A stretch of 64,000 bases of DNA from Effrenium voratum (GCA_963377175.1 CAUJNA010002179.1:231001-295000), one strand, 5' to 3'. Shown: positions 1 through 11,458, counted from the first letter of the stretch. Numbers and translations are program-made. The notes: a model not told the origin generated them from the letters alone.

Positions 1-99
1 AGTGCACGTGCGGCAACACGCAGGCCACCTTGCGGAGAGGGAAACCAAAAAAAACGCCGGACGGCGGCTTTTTGCTTTGTTGTATGTTTGTGTGGCTGC

Positions 100-235
100 T
101 TTTAGTTGCTTTTATGTTTTAACTTTTAACGGCTTGTGTTGTGTGCGCTTGCTTGGTTACTTTTGGTTTTATTTTTCTAACGGTTTGTGTTTTGTGTGTT
201 TGGTTTGTTCCTTTTAGTTTTTTACTTCTCAACAC
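100..235 (+). repeat. diverged T/G-rich tandem pair
   Basis: Two units of about 60 bp share an ACGG(C/T)TTGTGTT core followed by TTGGTTnnTTTT. Nothing else is recognisable here. Confidence 0.45.
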
Positions 236-1309
236 ATGCGCGGCGTCCTGCCTTTCTTTTCTGTGATGCACAAACTCAGGAGTTGCAACAGCCCCGCCCT
301 TTTTTCGGGGGGTACTGCTATGTTCGCACACGCAAACCTGGGTGTCACAACTTCCCTAGACCCATCGGTAGAACCCAAGCAAGGCGCGGAATTTGGGGCC
401 CGGTGCAAGGCTTCGTATCCCTCTGCGAAAAAGCCCCAGGGGGGTCGAAAATCCAAACCAAACCAAACACCAACCAATCCAACCAAACGAAGGACTGAGG
501 GAAAAGGTTGGACCAACTGTGGCCCCTTTTCTTTTGGCCAAAAAAACATGTCGCGAACACAGAAATTGGGGAGGCAGCTCGGGGTTTGTGTGGGCTTCGC
601 TTTGAAGCGTGTTGCGTTTTGGGGGCCCCATACTGGATTCAGCACTTTCTGATTTCAGGGGATTCGTTTTTGAACTAGGTACCCTCTCGACGCTTTGGAG
701 GTCTGTCACAAAAACTGACTACAAAAAAAACATGCAACACACAGGCATTTACAGTGTTTGTTCAATATCCAAGGTTCAGGTGTGATTTATTTCAGTCATG
801 TTTTAAAGAATTAGTTCTCCAATGTCCGCATGCTCAACTATCAACTGTATTTACCGCACAAAAGTCCAAAAGGAGAATAAGGTGCACCCCCCAACAGGAA
901 TGACAGAAAGCAGACGTTGCACAGCGCTTTAAAGCAGTGTTGCATCTAAGATTCAAGATTCAATACTCCCAAGCCTTGAGATCTTGGATCTTGCTGAAGA
1001 CTTTGGGAATTGCTTCTTAGGTGTTTAGGCACCCATACAGCACGTTCGGCTCTCAGTGAATAGGTGTTTAAGGTACCCTTACGAAGATACTTTACAGTCA
1101 ATTGAGTGAGAAAACAATTTGTGATGAAGACTATGAACAAGCAAATCTAATATGGAAGCTTGTTAACATTGAAGTATGTGGACGAATGTCACAATTTACA
1201 ATTGAAACCCTACGATTTATTATTGACTGACATGGTTGAACACCCTGTATGATTACATGTTACCTAACCTTGCCTTGATGCTATGCTAAAATTAACTGGT
1301 GTTGAAACT
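236..1309. other. no confident gene
   Basis: An open + frame near 340-430 (containing PSVEPKQGAEFG) might be an exon but lacks clear splice sites. Positions 700-1300 are AT-rich and show no feature I recognise. Confidence 0.4.
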
Positions 1310-1439
1310 GGGCTGTCCTCAAATCCCCTGCTAAAAGTTTCACTTTTAGTGGGTTCAATACGGAAACCCGACCCCTAAACCAACCAAAAGGCTAAAAATG
1401 GAAACCCCTCCCCAAACACTGAAAAAAAAGCCCCGGGAG
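1310..1439 (+). mobile_element. family E element, degenerate right end
   Basis: The left end (GCTGTCCTCAAATCCCCTGC) and the inner palindrome AAAAGTTTCACTTTTAGTGGG match the other E copies. The right end is eroded and runs into the 1440 exon. Confidence 0.6.
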
Positions 1440-1583
1440 CCAGCCGAGTGGCCGGGGTTCCCAGCAGTCCCCAACCGCGGGTTCGATCGAATCGAATCCG
1501 CTGAGCTTTCGGCCCAGGTGGCCATGGCCAGCATTGCCAGGAGCCAGGACACTTGCAGCACCGGCCTGGCCGATTTGCCGCGC
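1440..1583 (+). CDS. candidate internal exon, unknown protein
   Basis: There are 48 open codons between an AG (after a CCCCGGGAG tract) and a CGC|GTGAGG donor, phase 0 on both sides. The peptide starts PAEWPGF and contains SAELSAQVAMASIARSQ, and about three quarters of codons end in G or C. A family E element lies directly upstream. A minus-strand frame of the same block is also open and hydrophobic, so strand is favoured only by the good GTGAGG donor. No family recognised. Confidence 0.5.
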
Positions 1584-1599
1584 GTGAGGAACTTTCGTT

Positions 1600-1765
1600 T
1601 AACAAAAAAAACGCGAAAGTGGAAATTTCGTGGGGAGATGGGCGCAACATAGCTCCATAGCATTTTTTGCCTGGAACTGTTCGGGGGAAAAAAAGCGCGC
1701 TGGAAGTGTCGTTTTGGGAGGATGGGCGCAACGTAGCTCCATAGCTTCCCCCCCCCCGCGGCAAC
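1600..1765 (+). repeat. tandem duplication, about 90 bp unit
   Basis: Each unit carries GATGGGCGCAAC(A/G)TAGCTCC followed by ATAGC, preceded by GGAAnTnTCGT. The copies end near 1662 and 1747. Confidence 0.6.
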
Positions 1766-2639
1766 CCTCCAAAAATTAGGTATCATGTCAAGCCTGTACT
1801 GGAAAGGAGCATTTACCATGCAAAACTTGGTTTGTTCGCAAAACACACACCCTTAAAAACGAAGGAATTTGGAGTAGGGGGTTGGTGAACTGCAAACATG
1901 ATTGGCATAGAACAACTCCAACATGAGTGGCAGACATCAACAGAAGACATATTTTGGCTCCAGAGCGACCCCAATACGGCCTTATGAAGCTTTACTTGCA
2001 GGAAACCAGGGCGAGGGGGTTGCCGGATGATGGGGGGGGGGAGGCCTATGAAAAGTTCATGTTGAGGGCGGTTCCCCACGTGGACGCCAATACGGCTGAT
2101 TTTTTTGTGGTGTTTCACTGGGTTGCTGCGGGCGTGTTGGTTCAGTCTAAAGAAGGCCGTACTGCATAATGTTTGCCTTGCGGAAACAAACTTCAACTCT
2201 CCATGTGCCTAGAGCTAAGCAACATGCATGCCAAGCAACATCAACTTGTTGGTGTGCGTGCATTGGGTCGCACTGCGTGTGCCTAGTTGACCGCCACATC
2301 TCATCTTCATACTTTGAGACAAGGGGGCAAGCCCAGGACAGGAAGGGCATTCTGTCGTGCAGTCTGGAGGGTCTCTGTGCCCCTGTTGTACATTAAAAAC
2401 TGGGCTCAGCGCCAAATACTTCAACTGCGTCAATCGATTTGTCGGTCAGCAGAACTACCTCAAGAGCTGCCTTGGCATTCGGCCCCTGCCCACCGCTAAG
2501 GCCTTGTTTGACCTTGTTGGCCGTGTGTAAGTTCTCAGAACCAAGGGACTTCCCACCCATGAAAACCTCTTGCTTACTGCAAGCTTTCTGGCAAAACAAA
2601 CTGGATATTTCTGTTGACACTCGGTTCCCTTTAAAACCA

Positions 2640-2775
2640 ACCGAAAACATATGTTGCCGCGCGTTGCCCACGCAACCGCCGGACGGTTGCTTCGCCGCCT
2701 TTGCGCAGTCAGCTCTGGAGCAAGGGCCACCTGGCGCGAAAACCGCGTGACCAGCTGCCGGCGGCGGCTGTGTTG
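2640..2775. other. GC-rich exon island, strand unresolved
   Basis: This stretch is rich in G/C-ended codons and open on both strands. The + frame from the ATG at 2651 gives an Arg/Ala-rich start (MLPRVAHATAGRLLRRL) resembling an organelle-targeting sequence. The - frame has an acceptor-like CAACACAG at about 2775 and a GTTGG donor near 2635. I cannot choose between them. Confidence 0.4.
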
Positions 2776-2814
2776 GTTTGTGGTTCTTGTTAAACAAAAG
2801 AACCCCAACAGGGA

Positions 2815-2925
2815 TCCTTACACTATACACCTGAACGTTGCCTTGTAAATGGTGGTTTCCCTTTATTTCGGTGGAAAAAACCATGTTTCAAACGGGCAAA
2901 GTGTATCTTTTAAGGAGCCCTGCCC
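2815..2925 (+). repeat. dispersed repeat, copy 1
   Basis: About 110 bp closely matching 36586-36705. Shared landmarks are TACACCTGAAC, TGGTTTCCCTTTATTT-like, CCATGTTTCAAA and CTTTTAAGGAGCCCTG. Confidence 0.75.
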
Positions 2926-3782
2926 AAGCAGTTGAGCTTGTCTTTGTTTGAAGGTGCCGCGTTCTTTTGGTTTTAAGGGAAATCCGCACAAGGAACACCA
3001 CCATTTTGGGGCCTCCTCCCAAAAACACACACACACGCATCGGAGCGAGCCTGAAAGTTCGCAGGATCACCAGACCCTCAGGGTAGAGTTGTTTAGCTGA
3101 AGGAAAACAAACTACACTCCTGTCCACTAACATGGAACCCACCAGAGAGGACTTTTCAGGAAGATTGTCCAAACTAGGACCCAGGATTGTCAGACTCCGT
3201 GTTACTGCGTGGGAGGAGAACTCCTGGTCTGGCAAAGTTGGATACCCTTTGCGACCAAGCAAAGGTTGATCCTGAGGTTCGGCTTTGGGAAATTGTTTGG
3301 TTAGTCTGGCTCGAAACCATACCCAATTCAACTCATCTCCTTGGTTTGTGAACAGGACTTGCTTCCTGGAATCCGCTACCTCGCCTTTTGTTTGGTGCTC
3401 CTCAAAAGTTGAAAGGCGGTTTTGGCCCCCCAGGCTGTTTTTGGGGAATCGGCCTCTGAACACCAGAAATGCCCAAGACACAGAACCATCGTCCCTGCTT
3501 CAGCCACCATGTTGTTTTGGGATCATGTGTGCTAAACTGAAACTCCTTGTGTGTGTGGCTGTGGCAGGATTCTAGATTTCATTATTATATTGTTTGGAAG
3601 ACTTGGCGTGGTTGTCAAAAGTCACTACGAAACGGTCCCTGAACACCCCTCCCAACCTCGAGAAAGTAAGTCTCTGGGTCCACTGTGGCATCGCGGTGCA
3701 TGCTGACACGGCTGACTGCTCAATGAGGCTCGAGTTTGACATCCCCAAATGAGAGAAACTCAGTCCTTTCAAGCACAAGGCT

Positions 3783-3845
3783 CACTGCCTGAGTGGATTG
3801 GCCACAAGAAGTCCAGACTTGTCAATTACTCAACTACCACAAAAA
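3783..3845 (+). mobile_element. family H element
   Basis: Begins CTCACTGCCTGAGTGGATTGG and ends with the ACCACnAAAATG motif shared by the other H copies. Confidence 0.6.
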
Positions 3846-4350
3846 TGAGAAAAGGTCTAAGAAGGAAGTGCGTGAGAAAATGACGAACTGACCACGCCCT
3901 GTGGCAAAGTCGGAGATGAGGTTGATGTGTTCATAGCCCGGACAAAGGCAACCATCTTGCGAGAGCACCGCTGCGCGCTTGGAGAAAGCATTTGCTTGCC
4001 TGGCTGTGGAGTCCAGATTTCCGTCGACGTAGACAACTGATGGCAAGCCGACGAAGACTTTTGCCAAAGCCCAAGACTCGGCAGCAGATGCTGCATCTGA
4101 GAGTGTCTCATAAGTGACCGCAAATGTGCTCATTGTTGGCCATTCCTCAATATCAGAGGTGGCCTCGCTGGTGGATGACGGCAACATCACCAATATCTTA
4201 CGAAAGTTGCACAGCAAAGGGTTAGACCTCAAACTAACATTGTCCAAGGTGGTTGCAATAGATGTCGACTTTGAACATGAAGCAACAAATCTCAAACTGT
4301 TCACGGCTCCTGTTCATTCTCCCCCTGCACGTTCTGAAAATACTCACTAG
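3834..4350. other. coding-like block open on both strands
   Basis: The minus strand has a 156-codon open frame (4304 to 3834, containing KVFVGLPSVVYVDGN). The plus strand has three shorter protein-like pieces: CGKVGDEVDVFIARTKATIL near 3905, GKPTKTFAKAQDSAADAA near 4040, and TANVLIVGHSSISEVASL from 4114. Splicing out the family H element on the minus strand would extend that frame to a stop near 3722. Probably one or two exons of an unknown gene; strand not settled. Confidence 0.45.
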
Positions 4351-4506
4351 TCGATCGGAAATGAGTATCTGTGAAGCGTACCAATGAATTTTGGAATTCC
4401 AAGCGAAGGACAGTCACCCTGGGCAAGCACATCCTGATTGCAAAAAGTGAAACCGCTTGGGAATCGATTTTCCAAATGGGCTTGAGTTTTTTCTTGGGGA
4501 CCGGTT

Positions 4507-4616
4507 TGCTCAGTTGCCCAAAGGACCCAGAAATAGAAGGTTAACCTTTTGGAGCCATGACTAAAACTGCACCAAACTGGAAACCAAAGGTCAAAAGGTC
4601 GGATTTGGGCAACTTT
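4507..4616 (+). mobile_element. family G element
   Basis: CTCAGTTGCCCAAAGGACCC at the left and GGATTTGGGCAACTTTT at the right. The inner pair AGGTTAACCTTTTGG / CCAAAGGTCAAAAGG is shared with the copy at 11459. Confidence 0.75.
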
Positions 4617-4944
4617 TGCAAAAATCATTGAAAAGCTTGGATTTATGGCTACCGCTCAGAGAATATTTCCCATTCAAACCACTTGCGGGGCAAAGCCACA
4701 ATGATGGTTGGATTGGCTTGGTTCCCACCCACCCCAGAAAAAAGGCAGGGGTTCACATCCAATCACCAATCACCAATCAAAACCACCAACGCAGGGAGAA
4801 GTACCTCAAGAGTGACACAAGCTCGGCCAACAAAAACACTGAGATTCCGCTGAAGGATGATCACTGCTCAATCAAATCTAAATTTGTGCTATCTTCCGCA
4901 CACACACATGTGTGTGTGGGCGTTTGTGCGTCATAATAGGCGTT

Positions 4945-5000
4945 TGTATATATATATATATATATTGTGACCCTTGCATTGCATTTCTTTCAAGAAGTCA

Positions 5001-5048
<48 letters not shown>

Positions 5049-5049
5049 G

Positions 5050-5096
<47 letters not shown>

Positions 5097-5146
5097 CAAT
5101 ACGACTACCACTACCACTACCACTACCACTACCACTACCACTACCA

Positions 5147-5215
<69 letters not shown>
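4945..5215 (+). repeat. (TA)n then long (ACT)n with a CAC-type core
   Basis: A short TA run at 4945-4966 is followed by about 210 bp of ACT triplets interrupted by a (TACCAC)n block at 5101-5155. All reading frames through it are simple artefacts (poly-Thr, poly-Leu or poly-Tyr). It lies just upstream of the 5342 exon, so it is probably intronic. Confidence 0.95.
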
Positions 5216-5341
5216 TTTCTACTGTTGCTGCTGCTACCGCCCACCGCTGCCCCCCACCCCCACTACTATCGGCACCACTTCGCCCCACGACTTGTAGTCC
5301 TGCTGCTACTCTCCTCCTCTCACCGCTACCTCCACCTCCAG

Positions 5342-5440
5342 CCCCCACGCTATGCCCTGCAAATCCGCCAGCTTCGCAGTGCAACCTGCCGCCACCTCGA
5401 GGCCACCCCCGCACCGGGCCGAGCGCGCGCGCGGGGCTTT
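5342..5440 (+). CDS. candidate internal exon, unknown
   Basis: A strong pyrimidine tract (5305-5339) precedes AG. It is followed by 33 open codons (PPRYALQIRQLRSATCRHLE start) with mostly G/C third bases, then TTT|GTGTGG. Phase is 0 on both sides. A minus-strand reading with a GTGAG donor at 5323 is the alternative. Arg-rich and otherwise featureless. Confidence 0.5.
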
Positions 5441-6770
5441 GTGTGGGGGGGGGGGGGAAATAGGTTCAGATAACCAAAGAACGGTAGGGCTGCCGAGCGG
5501 ATCGTTTGTGAAATAAGCGGATCCCCCTGACTAGTGTATCACTTTGAACAAGTTCTTCTTGGTATCACAGAAAATGGCACGAAACGTTAAATCAAAAATA
5601 TCCCAAAACCATGAAGAATGGCACAATCAACCAATAATGAAAACCACGTCTTTTAGCATAGCCGGGGTTTGGACAGGCAAAGCGCAACCAAAACTTCGGG
5701 GTCTTGCCAACAGTTGAAATTTGGTCAAAGGGACAGGCAAAGGATACTTACCATTTTGGGAGGGTCCCCCATGTCAAGACACACCTAAATGTGTCATAAG
5801 TCCCTGCAACTCTCTTGACAAACAAGTCTACTAGGATATAGCTGGGAATCACCAAGACAACCAAAAGCCTAAACAACCCATTGACTCCTTGACTGTTGAT
5901 ATCGGTTTAAGCAACCCATTGAAACAACCAACTGCAGGGAAACACAACTAAGTGAGTCTTCAAACTCAAAACGGTGGTCCAAGGGGTAGCCCCCAGGGTC
6001 CATGGTAAACAAATCGAAGCGGTGTACTTCTGGCCGCACCCATTTCTGGCAAGGGGACTGTTGCCTCTTTCTTGCTTAGGAAGCCTTTGGCACAGGATCA
6101 GGATATTCTTGTCTTTCATCTGAGGGTTTGTGTTCCAAATAGGGGTGATCGGGGGGTTAACAGGGGGTTTAACCCCGGGGGGGGGGGGGGTGGGGAAATC
6201 GGTATTTTCTGGCGGTGAGGTTCAGCCAAGTATGTCATTGCTTGACCCTGGGTGGTGACAAAAGGTACCACTTCTCCCTTTCTTTGTTTGGGACAAGGGG
6301 AGGTCCTCTTTGGTGTCTCGTCCGGCAATGCGAAAAAATTGGAGTCGGCCATGCTTCTGCTTCACCCCAATTTAGAAGCGGAAAAAAGAAGGTGACAAGT
6401 AACTACCGTTTCTGCTTGTCCCCAGAATTGAAGCTGCAATCTTGTTGTAGGGGCACGTGCAAAATCCGAGGGGGGGGGGCATTCGCCATTCACTCCAAGC
6501 ATCGCCCTTTTCAAAAACCAGCGGTTGAGTGGCTTTATGAAAAGCAGGATTTGTGGAAAGAATCAGAAAACCCCTAGGAACAAGAACCTCTCCTACAAAT
6601 TTGTGTCACGTTGCCTCCCATGTTGCAACCGTTGTCACAAGTGTTCCAGTACATTGCACATAGCTTCGGAGGTAATTTTCCCGTATGATTGAGAAGAAGG
6701 ATGGTTGAACAGAATTCAGACTTGAGAATCCTTAATAGCTTTCATTGCCCCACCAAACAATCTCTGCAAG
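5441..6770. other. intron-like stretch
   Basis: I see homopolymer tracts and fragments of dispersed repeats. One is TTTTCAAAAACCAGC near 6508, shared with 20352. No convincing exon. Confidence 0.5.
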
Positions 6771-6868
6771 TTGCGCGTAACTGGTTTGTAGATGGGCTCA
6801 TTCAAGAAGTGCAACTTTCCGGCCAGTGTTCAGATTTTGTTTCACCTCTAGGTTTTGCCATGGACCTG
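6771..6868 (+). CDS. candidate internal exon, unknown
   Basis: After CTCTGCAAG come 2 nt and 32 open codons (ARNWFVDGLIQEVQLSG start, FAMDL end), then CTG|GTAATT. The end is phase 0, which joins in frame to the exon at 7094 when the family B element is removed. Confidence 0.55.
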
Positions 6869-6877
6869 GTAATTCAT

Positions 6878-6995
6878 GTTGACTCCGGATTAATAAACCT
6901 CTGTTTATTGACACGGGCATATATGGGGGTGTCCTGGTTTTAGTGGGGATTCATCACCTCTGGAGGGCTCACCCCCAATATATATATATATGTAA

Positions 6996-7034
<39 letters not shown>

Positions 7035-7088
7035 GAAATAAATAAACAGTTAAATAAACAAACAAGGGTTTATTAATCCGGGGTCAAC
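6878..7088 (+). mobile_element. family B element with (TAAA)n insertion
   Basis: Inverted ends GTTGACTCCGGATTAATAAA and TTTATTAATCCGGGGTCAAC. The loop holds a TA run and about 10 AAAT units (6996-7034). Confidence 0.85.
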
Positions 7089-7093
7089 ATTAG

Positions 7094-7233
7094 CGAGAAC
7101 GGCAAAACGCCGCTTCCAGCACGTGCCTTGAGGAGCACGTCGTACGCCCACCACCACGGCTTGCGATGAGTAGCCTCCTGAGTGCGGCTGCGAAGATGGG
7201 CGCTCCTTCTTGCGCGACGAGAGACATATCTGG
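7094..7233 (+). CDS. candidate internal exon, unknown
   Basis: Starts straight after CAACATTAG and gives 46 codons plus 2 nt (RERQNAASSTCLEEHVV start, SCATRDISG end). It stops at TCTGG|GCTGCC, a GC donor that is also the left end of a family E element. The neighbours agree in phase. The minus strand is open too, so strand depends on the splice context. Confidence 0.5.
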
Positions 7234-7342
7234 GCTGCCCTCAGATGCCCAGCTAAAAGTTTAACTTTTGGTGGTTTGAATGGAAACTACCACTAAACAC
7301 CCAAAGGCTAAAAAGCTAAGGGGATAGCTGGGAGCCACCAAG
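7234..7342 (+). mobile_element. family E introner (GC...AG)
   Basis: GCTGCCCTCAGATGCCC ... GGGAGCCACCAAG. Removing it joins 7233 to 7343 in phase 2. Confidence 0.7.
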
Positions 7343-7405
7343 ATATTCGACCCACAAGCACATTGCATGCCCCAAAAGAACATCGCACAATTGGGCGGCT
7401 TCTTG
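7343..7405 (+). CDS. candidate short exon, unknown
   Basis: 63 nt between CCACCAAG and CTTG|GTATGT, a canonical donor. Read in the phase set by 7094-7233 it gives GYSTHKHIACPKRTSHNWAA. Confidence 0.5.
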
Positions 7406-7790
7406 GTATGTGTGGGACATCTGATCTACCGAATAATATTGTCCGTTGCATATATGAGGGCATCTCTGAGACTATATTATACGAAAAGGAAAGGACAGGT
7501 TAACAGCGCAGGTGCCCCGAATTCCCTTCAACCTGGGTGGCACCAACCTGGACCCTCAAACTACCCATCAAACACGGGATTCAGCCCTGCAATGCTGCTG
7601 GTTAAAAGGGAAAACGCAGGACACCATAGGACACCCAATCGAGAGGAATGGCCGGACAAGTCTGAACATTTTGTTTGCTACCAGAATGGTGATCCCAAAA
7701 CGAAAGTCCATGAACTCGACACACACACACACAAAAACTTTCCAAGCAGCCTCTTTCCAAGTCCAAGGGTCGGCTCCCTAGCGATAACTC

Positions 7791-7904
7791 ACTTGCCCAA
7801 ATCAGACCTGGAAACAAAGGGCAATCACCTTTTGAGACCTCTAAATTTTGACAAAACCACGGAAACCAACAGGTTAAAAAGTCGATTCGCTTTGCACAAG
7901 TGAG
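7791..7904 (+). mobile_element. family G element
   Basis: Inverted ends CTCACTTGCCCAAATC and GCTTTGCACAAGTGAG, with the usual inner GGGCAATCACCTTTTG motif. Confidence 0.8.
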
Positions 7905-8247
7905 CCCCAAGCGAAAAGCCACCTACTAAACTCATGAGGCCACTTTTTGTCAGTCGTAAAAAAGGGGAACCTCGTAAAATAGGCACCCTCCCTCCCACAT
8001 GGCACCTGAGAGGGGGTCCCTTCAAAAGGAAACTAACCTTCCAGGCACCTCCCCAGAAATGCCATGTTAGTTGGAGGAAGGGTCGTTTCCTTTGGGCGTC
8101 CAAGCCAACCGCTTTGCGCAGGTACCCCCACCGAAAGCTGGGCGCTCGGGCGAAGCAGGCGCTGAACCGGCCGCAGGTGATAGGCCCAGCCAGCTGGCTG
8201 GCCTGGCACGCCGGAAAAGGGACTCCCATTCAGAGAGGTGTGTTCTG

Positions 8248-8248
<1 letters not shown>

Positions 8249-8281
<33 letters not shown>

Positions 8282-8300
8282 GTGGGTGGGTGGGTGGAGG
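8249..8300 (+). repeat. (GGCT)n then (GGGT)n microsatellite
   Basis: Tandem GGCT units pass into GGGT units. Confidence 0.9.
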
Positions 8301-9117
8301 GGTAGTTGGGTAGTTGACGAGTTGAGAGCCCGAAACCTCGGGGGTTCCTTCGGGTTCCTTCGGGTTCCTTAGAGCTCCTTGGTTCCTTGTTTCTTGCAAA
8401 GTTCCTGAAAAAAGGGCGCAAGTAAACCAGACGAAAAACCAAACAGTCACTTGGAGGGTGCTGGGAATTCGATAGATGAAAAAAAGGAGACCCCCCCCCG
8501 TACGGGGGAACTGACGGAAAACTATAAAAGGTCAACAAGTTGTGAAAAAGCTCAGCTAAGACTGGCAATGCTTTGCGTTTCCCTTTGGCCTTCAGACCCC
8601 ACGGCAACAACAACGGGCGTCAATGCACACCCGTGTCACGTGGCGGTAGTGCTTTTCAAGGTTCCCATCACAGAGTCTCAGGGCACAACTACGGTCAAGC
8701 CCTGCAGTGGCGGATTTTTGCACCCATTGCCTAGTTACAATGTACAGTCCTACATTGGCCCCATCATACCTTTGGAGCAGGTAGCCAATAAAGAGACACT
8801 CCCTGGCACAAGGACCTCAGCAAAACGCAGCGACACGCGGTTTTGATGAGGTACACGTTCCCTAGTGGGAATCCGCAGCATTGGTTGGTGAAACCCTGCT
8901 TCGGATGGGTTTATGAATCTGAAGTTCCCCATGCAACTTTCAGCTTGCTTCCTTTCGAGGGGTTCTCTTTGGCCGCCCTTTCGCACCTGGAAAGAGAGGT
9001 CTGGAAGCGGCTCCCAAGCAAGCCATGTAGGGGCGTCTCCGTTTTCTGGGTTGCCCTGCTATACACAAGTCTGGCTGAAATTCCTGCGCCTCGCGCCACG
9101 CGGGGATGCGCGCTCAG

Positions 9118-9198
9118 CTCAGGGAGTCCGGCCGCATGGCATTTTTGCCCGGCGCCAAGCCATTTCGATGGCTCATGGAGGTCTGTCAGGAACAGCTC
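9118..9198 (+). CDS. candidate short exon, unknown
   Basis: GCGCTCAG| then 27 codons, phase 0 (LRESGRMAFLPGAKPFRWLM start), then CTC|GTGGGT. About 74% G/C third bases. A minus-strand frame (about 9237-9064, containing HAKTHELFLTDLHEPSKW, acceptor ACCTTCAG|G) is a serious alternative. Confidence 0.45.
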
Positions 9199-10170
9199 GT
9201 GGGTCTTCGCGTGTAATCCGCTTGGCACCGCCCTGAAGGTTATAATCAGGGGCACATCTATGGGAAAGGTGGAGTCGCTGTGTGGCTTTGAAGAGAAACC
9301 AACACAACGTCCACCTTCTTCCGTGTTTTGCTGTTTCTCTGCCACTTTCTTTCTGGGGGGGGGGGTTATGAAGCCACGAACCCTTGGGGGGTGGGTCTTT
9401 GGCCGGGTTCGGCACAGCAACAACCGGAGCACAATACAGGGTTCCTTTCAAATGTCACACCACTGGAAAAGCAAACGTCATTTCAAATTTGCCCAACGTC
9501 TTAAACAGCGATGTTCAGACCAAAACAAGAGGGAACACAATGACCCTTGCCACATAGGGCCATGACGTCGTCCCCGAGTTCGTTGAACCTAAGAAGCAAA
9601 AGCTCTAAGGCCCTAAGGTCCTGATTTAAAAAACAAAAATGTGTTTTTTCATGTCTCTTCTTTTTTTCTTCATTTTTTTAAAAGAGGAAACTCTGGGATG
9701 CATGAAGCCCGCAACTGTTTGCCCATGTTTGGCGGAGGGGGTGCCAAAATATGGGAGCCACTTTTACAACCCTGGTGCCGGTTTGCTTGCGTGCTGCCTG
9801 TTCGAGGGGATCCTGTTTAAAGGGTCCCTAATGTTGACAAACCTCCATCTTGGTGGCTATTGCAAAAACCGAAAGCTTGTGTTGATTCAAAAAGCCATCT
9901 TCCCAAAAAGTTACCCCCCCTCCCAAACATAGAAGCGCACCAAACCCGTTCACACAAAGACCATGGATGTTTTATGTCTTTTTTTTGCGGCGAGCCCCAA
10001 AATGGTGGTTTGTCCTTTTGGTTTCCCTTTAAAACACACACACCAAAAAAACGAGACGACCTGCCTGGACTCTGAGCCGGATATTGGCCATGCACTGCTC
10101 GATCTGCTTCAGCGCGTCCGCAGGTCTCGGAGATGGATCGATGGACGGTTTCTGCCTTGAAAACCTCGAC

Positions 10171-10320
10171 CTGGACCCTCAACCCTCAAACCCTCAAACT
10201 CAACCCTCGAACCCTCAAACCATCCTCAACCCTCAAACTACCCATGAAACATGGAATTCACCAATTCCATAATTTTCGGTTGCAATCACCCTTGTTTAAG
10301 TTGGCCTTTTGAGGGTAAAG
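10171..10320 (+). mobile_element. family I element with tandem CCCTCAA units
   Basis: Starts GACCCTCAACCCTCAAACC and ends with TTTTGAGGGTAAAGTTT. Several ACCCTCAA units are repeated inside. Confidence 0.6.
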
Positions 10321-10465
10321 TTTAAGTCGGTTTTGCTCATTTGCCCAAAGGACACATGTTACTGTCACTCGATTGCTCAACAAAAAACAGGTTTTGAGCA
10401 AGCTCAGGTGGCATCTATGTGTCAACATAGGGGCCTAAAAGCCAAAGATGATGGTGTTGTTTCCC

Positions 10466-10582
10466 TTTCTCTGTTGCCCAGCTCGGACCTGCAAATAGGA
10501 GGCGATTGCCTTTCGAGACCTGGACTACATTTGGACCAAAACATAAGAAACAAAAAGGTCAAAAGGTTAGCCTTGGGAAACT
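10466..10582 (+). mobile_element. family G element, diverged
   Basis: CTGTTGCCCAGCTCGGACC at the left and AGGTTAGCCTTGGGAAACTG at the right. Confidence 0.55.
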
Positions 10583-10636
10583 GAGTTTACCTGATACAAA
10601 CCCCCCTTGGCAAGAGCCATTGCAGCAACGTGACGG

Positions 10637-10738
10637 TGGATGGGCGAAATCGGCTTCGCACCAGATTTGATGGATGAAACCCTAAAAACACCAGAGAAAC
10701 CACTTACCAACTGGCGACAATGGATTTTGTCCATCCAA
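10637..10738 (+). mobile_element. family D element, diverged
   Basis: GTGGATGGGCGAAATCGGC at the left and GATTTTGTCCATCCAAT at the right. Confidence 0.55.
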
Positions 10739-10739
10739 T

Positions 10740-11458
10740 TCGCGGCAATTGCTCGCCACCTTCCCACGGCCCTATGGCTCTCAGTTTTACCTGATGGCTT
10801 TTGGGTTGCCTGCCTACTGTAATGGGCAACTGGCACAGGGAATGGAAATCCATGTTTTTCACGACGTGCTAGTTTTGCCAATATTGTACAACTATAGCGT
10901 GGTTTAGTGCAGCTGTAAAAAGCGCGTTCGGCTTAATGTTCTTTTGTGCTATCCAAGCCACAGACTACCGAGATGGCGAAAGCGGGGTATATTGTTGTAG
11001 CTATGGCTGTACATCCGAATGATTGCGCCTGTGTAGCTTCGGTTTGGGGGTAGTGCAAACCATCAACATCCATAAGCTCAACTTCGGAATTGGGAGGATC
11101 GCACGATTTTCAGGGGTTCTGCTTATAAGGAATTATCTTTCTGGGGGGGACCTCTGAGTGGGGTCCGGGTTTTCTCCGAAGTTACATACAAACATATAAT
11201 AACAAAAACACACAAGCACGGTTTTCTCCGTGCCACGGGGCCGATCCGTCTTTGCCGTGTTCGAAAACGAGTACCCTTCTGCCTAAGTCTATCATGGAAC
11301 CCCCCGCCGAAGGCTACCTTTCAGGGAAACCTGGTCTTCCACCCGCAGTTTCCATGTTAGTGGATGGAAGGGTAGGTTTGTATGCTTTTGTAATCATGCA
11401 ATCTTAAGCTCCCAAGCTTAAGGAGCAAACACAATGACCACAGATTGACGCGTATCTC
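10740..11458. other. no confident gene
   Basis: Non-repetitive sequence with no exon I can support. A short motif shared with other loci (CCATGTTAGTGGATGGAAGGG) occurs near 11350. Confidence 0.45.

Noticed and set aside
1480..1500. GGGTTCGATCGAATC, resembling a tRNA T-arm
   Set aside because: No matching acceptor stem, D-arm or anticodon arm nearby.
2888..3481. 197-codon minus-strand open frame
   Set aside because: Includes a CA run and repeat-derived ends. The middle is hydrophilic and might hide an exon, but no splice sites convinced me.
4912..5473. Several 100-180 codon open frames over the ACT repeat
   Set aside because: They are poly-Thr, poly-Leu, poly-Tyr, poly-Ser or poly-Val translations of a microsatellite.
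8843..9565. 240-codon plus-strand open frame, the longest seen
   Set aside because: Composition is not protein-like through most of it, it crosses simple G runs, and a different frame and splice sites fit the GC-rich core better.
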